From Burkholderia sp. PAMC 26561 (GTDB taxonomy: Bacteria > Pseudomonadota > Gammaproteobacteria > Burkholderiales > Burkholderiaceae): a stretch of 64,000 bases of DNA. The first letter of the stretch is position 1. Every line of letters begins with the position of its first letter. The notes beneath the pieces were generated by a model. It was not told the origin of the DNA. It saw nothing but the letters and a program-made list of their open reading frames with translations, and made no database searches. The position numbers and the translations under genes were made by a program. Location of the stretch: assembly GCF_001557535.2 (NCBI RefSeq), contig NZ_CP014307.1, positions 1,364,001 through 1,428,000 of the forward strand. Direction: 5' to 3'. Positions 59,392 through 64,000 of this stretch are shown here, in pieces.

Positions 59392-60825
59392 TCAGACGAG
59401 CGCGATGACCTTGACCCGTGCGTCGGGTTCGTCCATGAAACGTTCGGCGTCGACCTCGATCTTCGCGAGCTGGTCCATCGCCGCCGAGCACGCGAAGCCG
59501 TACTTCTCGCGCACGCGTTCGGATGCAATGTTCAATGCCTCGCGGGCGCGCGAAACGAAGTCATCGACAGGATAGTCCTGGCCCGGCGTAAAGAAATCAC
59601 TGACGACCTGCGATGGCGAATAGCAGTTGTCTTCGCTGTCATCAGGCCACTGGATTCGAAAATGCATGACCGGCATGGCGGCTTCCTGGAGAGATTTGAG
59701 GGCACGGCTTGCGAGCAAGCCGCTGTAAATGTCGAGATGTTTCTTCGCCGATGCCTGCCAGCTCATTCGCGCGAGCAACGCGGGGACGGCGTTGTCAAAA
59801 TCGGTTTTGTGACGCCCGCTGATGACTTGTTCAAGCGCGTTCGCGATCGATTCGTGATCGGTTGGCGTGGCCCAGCAGCAGGTAGTGTCGTCGAGATATT
59901 CGGTGAAGGGCGCAATGTTCGATGCCACCACCGGCGTACCGCTTGCAAGCGCTTCGAGCACGACCAGGCCGAAACCTTCGCTCAGGGATACCATCGCGAG
60001 GACATCGGCGCGGCGAAATAATGCGGGCATTGCGGCGTCGTCCAGGGGGCCGGTGACGGTCACCGCATGCGTGAGGTTCAGCTCGGCTACGCGTTGCATG
60101 AAAGCGAGCGCGTATGCGTTGTGATCGAGCAGGCTCGCGCCTCCTGCAACCACGAGCCGCGCTTCGGGGCGGCGTTGGATCAATACCGCGAATGCTTCGA
60201 GCAAAGCGGCCGTGTTCTTGCGCGCTTCGATGCCGCCAACAGCCAGCACAACCGGCGATCCATCGATGCCTGACGCTTCGTCTTGATGCGTGCGTTGTGG
60301 AGAATAACGTGTCAGGTCGACACCGTTCGAAACTGTGGTTGCATCGACTCTGTACTTCTCCTGCATCAAGTGCGTCCACATTGCGCTCACGCACAACACA
60401 CGATCCGCGTCGCGCCACGCACGCGTTTGCCAGGCAGCAAGGCGCGGGTTGTCGAAATGATCCAGGTGGTGAACGGTGCGGACGAAGCCCTTTATTGTGC
60501 CGTCTTCCTTGAGTTCCGCGAGCGCGTTTCCGCTGATGCTGTCCTGCGCGTGCAGCACGTCGAAACCTCCGGCGTCGCAGGCTCTCAAGCTCGCTTTCAA
60601 AGCGCGAAGACGTGCTTCCACCATTGCAACCGTGTTCTGCTGTGAGCCTTCAGTAGTCGCAAGAATCACCCGGCATGGCGGCTCACGGAATAACGATTCG
60701 CCAGGTGCAGCGGGTGCGAAGATCGTGACATCGTGACCTTCATCCACCAGCGCGGCAGCGAGTTCGAGCGTATGCACCACGCCACCGCGCGGATTGACCG
60801 AATGCGTAGTGAGGGCGACGCGCAT
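59392..60825 (-). CDS. MSMEG_0565-type glycosyltransferase fused in frame to an MSMEG_0570-type protein (Nit1C)
   Basis: 477 residues from the ATG at 60823-60825. Residues 1 to about 383 are a GT-B family 4 glycosyltransferase: HSVNPRGGVVHTLELA near the start, GGIEARKN, and the EX7E motif in EGFGLVVLEALASGTPVVAS. The last 94 residues (coding 59392-59676), beginning MPVMHFRIQWPDD, match the small nitrogen-starvation MSMEG_0570 family. Homologues of the two are normally separate; here no stop lies between them. An internal ATG with AGGA upstream could still yield the small protein alone. The start overlaps the upstream stop as TAATG. Confidence 0.85.
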   Translation of the reverse strand: MRVALTTHSVNPRGGVVHTLELAAALVDEGHDVTIFAPAAPGESLFREPPCRVILATTEGSQQNTVAMVEARLRALKASLRACDAGGFDVLHAQDSISGNALAELKEDGTIKGFVRTVHHLDHFDNPRLAAWQTRAWRDADRVLCVSAMWTHLMQEKYRVDATTVSNGVDLTRYSPQRTHQDEASGIDGSPVVLAVGGIEARKNTAALLEAFAVLIQRRPEARLVVAGGASLLDHNAYALAFMQRVAELNLTHAVTVTGPLDDAAMPALFRRADVLAMVSLSEGFGLVVLEALASGTPVVASNIAPFTEYLDDTTCCWATPTDHESIANALEQVISGRHKTDFDNAVPALLARMSWQASAKKHLDIYSGLLASRALKSLQEAAMPVMHFRIQWPDDSEDNCYSPSQVVSDFFTPGQDYPVDDFVSRAREALNIASERVREKYGFACSAAMDQLAKIEVDAERFMDEPDARVKVIALV

Positions 60826-61793
60826 TACGTCACGCTCCCTGACGTTATGAACGCGTCGTGCTCGAAGTTCCACAGTTCGGCGTGATCGTCGCCATCGTGA
60901 AGCGTGACCTTGCGTGATTCGTTGACCGTGCCGATCGATGCGCAAGCGAGACCACGTTCAACGAACATCTGTTCGACCCGTGCGACGTCTTCTTCACGCA
61001 CGGACATCACGAAGCCGAAGCTGGGGAATGCGGTGAGCCATCGCACACGGTCGACCTGCGCCGGCGCCGGCAAGCGGGACAGATCGATGCTCGCGCCCAC
61101 GCCGGAGCATTCCAGCAGCATCAGCGCAGTGCCCAGCGCGCCGGCCATGCTGATGTCCTTGGCGGCATTGCAGAGACCGGTTTCGGCAAGCATCGGCAGG
61201 ACTTCGAGATCAGCGCGCAGACGTCCAGCAGGTGCGCCGACCGATGCATTCCAGAACGGATACGGATCTTCGAAGCGCCCGCGCAAATCGACGGCCATCA
61301 TCAACCGGTCGCCGGGCCTGGCGCTGAAACTGGACAGCAACTTCTTCGCGCGTCCAATAATCGATACCGCCAACTGCGCCTGATCGTTGCGCGCATTGCT
61401 GTGGCCGCCGACGATCGGCACGCCGTACGCCGCCGATGCCGCCGCCATCCCGGCCAGCACCTCTTCAGCGCGCTGCAGGCCGTCGCTCCAGAGCGCATCC
61501 ACTACGGCGATGGGCCGGCCGCCCATCGCGTAGATATCGCTGACATTGACCATTACGCTGCTATAGCCGGCGAACCACGGCATGTCGCGCACGAAGTCGC
61601 TGACCATGCCTTCGATGGCGAACAGCAAGTAGCCGTCGCCGTCGGGAATGGCGGCGCAATCATCGCCATTGGCAACGTTTTCGAGCGAGGCAGGAGCGTG
61701 ACGTGCGAGCGAAGACATCACGCCCGCAATGTCCGTTTTATGGCGAAAGCCGCGCGTCTCCCTCAACGCGGCGACAAGATCGGCCACGTTCAT
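60825..61793 (-). CDS. sll0787-type AIR synthase (PurM)-like protein (Nit1C)
   Basis: A 322-residue PurM/AIR-synthase fold protein. NGDDCAAIPDGDGYLLFAIEG, VMVNVSDIYAMGGRPIAVVDA and GVPIVGGHSNARND are the ATP/substrate-binding hallmarks of this fold, which phosphorylates amides or similar groups. Its substrate in this cluster is unknown. The start overlaps the upstream GNAT stop by four bases (ATGA type); its own stop overlaps the next ATG, so translation is coupled. Upstream in-frame sequence to 62090 is only shadow of the GNAT gene. Confidence 0.88.
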   Translation of the reverse strand: MNVADLVAALRETRGFRHKTDIAGVMSSLARHAPASLENVANGDDCAAIPDGDGYLLFAIEGMVSDFVRDMPWFAGYSSVMVNVSDIYAMGGRPIAVVDALWSDGLQRAEEVLAGMAAASAAYGVPIVGGHSNARNDQAQLAVSIIGRAKKLLSSFSARPGDRLMMAVDLRGRFEDPYPFWNASVGAPAGRLRADLEVLPMLAETGLCNAAKDISMAGALGTALMLLECSGVGASIDLSRLPAPAQVDRVRWLTAFPSFGFVMSVREEDVARVEQMFVERGLACASIGTVNESRKVTLHDGDDHAELWNFEHDAFITSGSVT

Positions 61794-62350
61794 GCCGCAC
61801 TCCGCGCCGACGCATAGTGCGTCACGAAGCCGCCATGAGGCGTCGCGCACGCCGGATAAAAATCGAGGTCGGCCCGCATCAGATGATGCGGCCGTCCATG
61901 CATGAGTTCCTCCGACAATGTGGTCCAGTGCAGCGCATGAAACAAGGGCGCATTCTGGCTTTGCACGTGCGCGAGAAATTCCTTGCAGCCCAGTGCGTGC
62001 GCACTGCTGACAGCGAGCCTGATCAGCGTTGCGCCAATCTTCCCGTGGCGCCGGAACGCCGCATGCACGGCAAGCCGCGAACCGGTCCACACACCGGGTT
62101 CGTCCTCGTGAATGCGCACGGTGCCGACCACTTGCTCATGCATTCCACCAATGCAACTCACCGCCACGAGGAGTTGCGCGCGGTCATCGGTCTCGTCGCG
62201 GTCATCGCCGATAAAAATCCCCTGCTCGATGCAGAAGACCGCGCGCCGCAGCTTGTACGCCTCGTCGGCTTCCCATTGCAGCGTGGTCCACTTGATCGTA
62301 AAGCTGGCGGGCGTGTAGAGGCGGGCGAGATCCTCGGTATCGGCGAGCAT
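61790..62350 (-). CDS. MSMEG_0567/sll0786-type N-acetyltransferase (Nit1C)
   Basis: 186 residues of the GNAT fold: VFCIEQGIF near the start, GTVRIHEDEPGVWTGSRLAV and AFRRHGKIGATLIRLAV, the acetyl-CoA loop. The end HLMRADLDFYPACATPHGGF is family-specific. It lies three bases after the radical SAM stop and overlaps the PurM-like gene. In some bacteria this domain is fused to the PurM-like part; here they are separate but overlapping. The acyl acceptor is unknown. Confidence 0.88.
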   Translation of the reverse strand: MLADTEDLARLYTPASFTIKWTTLQWEADEAYKLRRAVFCIEQGIFIGDDRDETDDRAQLLVAVSCIGGMHEQVVGTVRIHEDEPGVWTGSRLAVHAAFRRHGKIGATLIRLAVSSAHALGCKEFLAHVQSQNAPLFHALHWTTLSEELMHGRPHHLMRADLDFYPACATPHGGFVTHYASARSAA

Positions 62351-62353
62351 GGT

Positions 62354-63481
62354 TCAGACCTCGTAGGAAGACAACGACGAACACGCGCCGCATTTTCCGC
62401 AACCGGCCTTGATATCGCCGGACCGCATGCCGCCGGCCGATACCATCGCGCCGAGCGGCTGCAGCACCGACTTCATGAACTCGGGGGAAGGCGCCGGATG
62501 ATCCTCGAGCGGTGTTCCGCTGATCGGCACGAACGGAACCACGAACGGGTACACGCCGATGTCCACCAGTTCGCGCGAGATCGAGAGAATTGCTTCGGCC
62601 GTGTCCCCCAGTCCCGCGAGGATGTAGGTGCTGACCTGCCCGCGACCGAACACGGCGACGGCCGCCTTGAACGATTCCATGTAGCGCGAGATGGGGACGC
62701 TCGCCTTGCCCGGCATGATCTGCTCGCGCAGGGCGGGCGTGACCACTTCCAGATGCATCCCCAATGTATCGATACCGCTTGCCCGCATGCGCTCGAACCA
62801 TTTGTCGTCGTCGGGCGGTTCGCATTGCGCCTGGATCGGAAGGTCGACGGCGGCCTTGATTGCAAACGCGCTTTCGCACAGGATCTGCGCGCCACGGTCT
62901 TTCGTCGGCGGCGTACCGGTGGTCAGGACCATATGCTTGACACCATCGAGCAGAACAGCGGCACGTGCGACTTCCGCGAGTTGCTCGGGCGTCTTGCGCG
63001 CGATCGTCCGGCCTGCCGCAAGAGATTGACCGATTGCGCAGAACTTGCAGGTCTTCTTGCGGCTTTCGTATCGAATGCAGGTTTGCAGCACCGTTGTTGC
63101 GAGCACGTCGGACCCGTGCAAGGTCGCGATGTGCGAGTACGGCACGCCGTCGAAGGTCTGCATCGCGTAAAAGCGTGGCGCCTTCGGGAAGCTGATATTC
63201 GCGATGGGAATGGAGCCGCGCAGCAATGCGCTGCTGCCGCTCGCATCGGGCGCGGAGGCAACGAACGGCGAGTGCCATGCCGTGTTGGTATGCACCGGAA
63301 CCATGATGGTCACGCCGTCGATGGTCACCGCCTTGTGATCCGACGGACCCGCACCGCCGCGACGGCTCGCCACGCTGACGCCTGCGCCGGGATCGGCGAG
63401 ACGCAAGCCCGTCGATTGCAGTTCAGTCATCAATTGCCGGCTCGCGGCCGACATCGTCCCGCTCGCGTTCGCGTTCAACAT
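62354..63481 (-). CDS. MSMEG_0568-family radical SAM protein (Nit1C)
   Basis: A 375-residue TIM-barrel radical SAM enzyme. The cluster cysteines are C135, C145 and C148 (C-x9-C-x2-C, unlike the usual C-x3-C-x2-C), and there is a C-terminal C-x2-C-x2-C (361, 364, 367) that could hold a second cluster. [20 protein letters not shown] resembles lipoyl/biotin synthase-like members. The ATG at 63481 has GGGGA upstream and overlaps the nitrilase end by 59 bases; ATGs at 63454 or 63430 are alternatives. Reaction unknown. Confidence 0.88.
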   Translation of the reverse strand: MLNANASGTMSAASRQLMTELQSTGLRLADPGAGVSVASRRGGAGPSDHKAVTIDGVTIMVPVHTNTAWHSPFVASAPDASGSSALLRGSIPIANISFPKAPRFYAMQTFDGVPYSHIATLHGSDVLATTVLQTCIRYESRKKTCKFCAIGQSLAAGRTIARKTPEQLAEVARAAVLLDGVKHMVLTTGTPPTKDRGAQILCESAFAIKAAVDLPIQAQCEPPDDDKWFERMRASGIDTLGMHLEVVTPALREQIMPGKASVPISRYMESFKAAVAVFGRGQVSTYILAGLGDTAEAILSISRELVDIGVYPFVVPFVPISGTPLEDHPAPSPEFMKSVLQPLGAMVSAGGMRSGDIKAGCGKCGACSSLSSYEV

Positions 63482-64000
63482 GCTTTTCCCCGGTTGAAGG
63501 TGAGAAAGGATTCATGGGCGCCGACGTGACGGCGGGGCGGTCGTTGATTGCAAGGCTCAGCAATTCGGGCCGCGCATAATGGCCGACCGAATCCATCATG
63601 CGCTTGCGTTTGGTGATCAGCGACATGTCCAGATCCGCGATCACCATGCCTTCGCCTTCGCGCAACGGCGGCGCCAGGTGCTGGCCTTCGGGCGAAATGA
63701 TCGCGGTATTGCAGCCGCCACGAAGCGCCTTCTGCAGGCCGGGTTCCTTCGTGATGGATTCGATCTGCGCCTCGGTCAGCCACCCCGTCGAATTGACCAC
63801 GAAGCAGCCGGATTCCAGCGCGTGATGCCGGATCGTCACTTCGATCTGCTCACCGAAAATGGGACCGACGAGCGAACCGGGGAACTGGCTGCAATGGATC
63901 TCTTCGTGCTGCGTCATCAGCGCGTAGCGCGCGAGCGGGTTGTAATGCTCCCAGCACGCAAGCGCCCCCACTTTGCCGATGCTCGTCTGCGCCACTTTCA
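63423..64000 (-). CDS. Nit1-type nitrilase, C-terminal part (cut by window edge)
   Basis: About 192 residues are visible. [18 protein letters not shown] has the catalytic cysteine and its neighbours; [22 protein letters not shown] and [27 protein letters not shown] are the typical nitrilase C-terminal core. The N-terminal half, with the catalytic Glu and Lys, is beyond the window. Nitrilases hydrolyse a nitrile (or in some cases cyanide) to acid and ammonia. Its place at the head of the Nit1C set identifies the group; the substrate is not settled by sequence. Confidence 0.92.
   Translation of the reverse strand, partial: KVAQTSIGKVGALACWEHYNPLARYALMTQHEEIHCSQFPGSLVGPIFGEQIEVTIRHHALESGCFVVNSTGWLTEAQIESITKEPGLQKALRGGCNTAIISPEGQHLAPPLREGEGMVIADLDMSLITKRKRMMDSVGHYARPELLSLAINDRPAVTSAPMNPFSPSTGEKHVERERERDDVGREPAIDD

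Noticed and set aside
61703..63529. 608-residue plus-strand open frame opposite the Nit1C genes
   Set aside because: It is the antisense of strongly supported genes, has the Arg/His/Gly-heavy composition of a GC-rich shadow, no recognisable domain and no ribosome binding site.

Overview
The window is GC-rich chromosomal DNA that reads like a member of the Burkholderiaceae (Burkholderia, Paraburkholderia or Caballeronia). The evidence is the gene content and style: a DUF4148 exported protein, PcaQ/PcaHG, a prp operon with a sigma-54 regulator, isovaleryl-CoA dehydrogenase beside 3-methylcrotonyl-CoA carboxylase, and AGGAG-type ribosome binding sites. I see no rRNA, tRNA, CRISPR array, insertion sequence, phage gene or replication origin. 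Almost all of it is tightly packed catabolic, transport and regulatory genes. The species assignment is inference.

Region by region. 1-13.5 kb: a truncated TauE/SafE exporter, a glycogen-debranching-type glucosidase, pobA, an SDR, a GNAT, an aldo/keto reductase with a divergent AraC regulator, three small exported proteins, a Baeyer-Villiger-type flavin monooxygenase, an MFS transporter and a diiron ferritin-like protein. 13.5-19.3 kb: a TetR regulator divergent from the leucine degradation genes ivd, mccB and mccA. 19.3-27.2 kb: an OmpA-like lipoprotein, an AI-2E/PerM-family membrane protein, and the 2-methylcitrate genes prpB-prpC-prpD with divergent prpR and a well-spaced -24/-12 promoter. 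27.3-29.7 kb: pcaH-pcaG with divergent pcaQ, which complements pobA (4-hydroxybenzoate to protocatechuate to ring cleavage). 29.9-37.5 kb: a receiver-only protein, a PlsC-like acyltransferase, a proline iminopeptidase, a FeeM-like N-acyl amino acid synthase with a long leader, and a seven-helix GGDEF-EAL protein.

37.8-42 kb: a fructose/ribose-type ABC importer (frcB, frcC and frcA-like) with a ROK regulator. 42-49 kb: a GlsB/YeaQ protein, a lipid A acyltransferase, a YciI protein, a LysR regulator, an MscS-type channel, CrcB, a GNAT and a HutC-like repressor that has no hut genes beside it. 49.4-58 kb: a DUF4148 protein, then a RutR/PydR-like TetR divergent from a complete reductive pyrimidine pathway: beta-ureidopropionase, PreT, PreA, an NCS1 transporter and dihydropyrimidinase.

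58-64 kb: on the minus strand, converging on the pyrimidine operon at a strong terminator, lies most of the Nit1C (MSMEG_0565-0572 / sll0783-type) nitrogen-starvation cluster: nitrilase (cut by the window edge), radical SAM protein, GNAT, PurM/AIR-synthase-like protein, glycosyltransferase and flavin-dependent oxidoreductase. This cluster is the most interesting system here. Its biochemistry is largely unknown, and in this genome the MSMEG_0565-type glycosyltransferase and the MSMEG_0570-type small protein form one continuous reading frame. The pyrimidine and Nit1C operons together suggest a nitrogen-scavenging neighbourhood.
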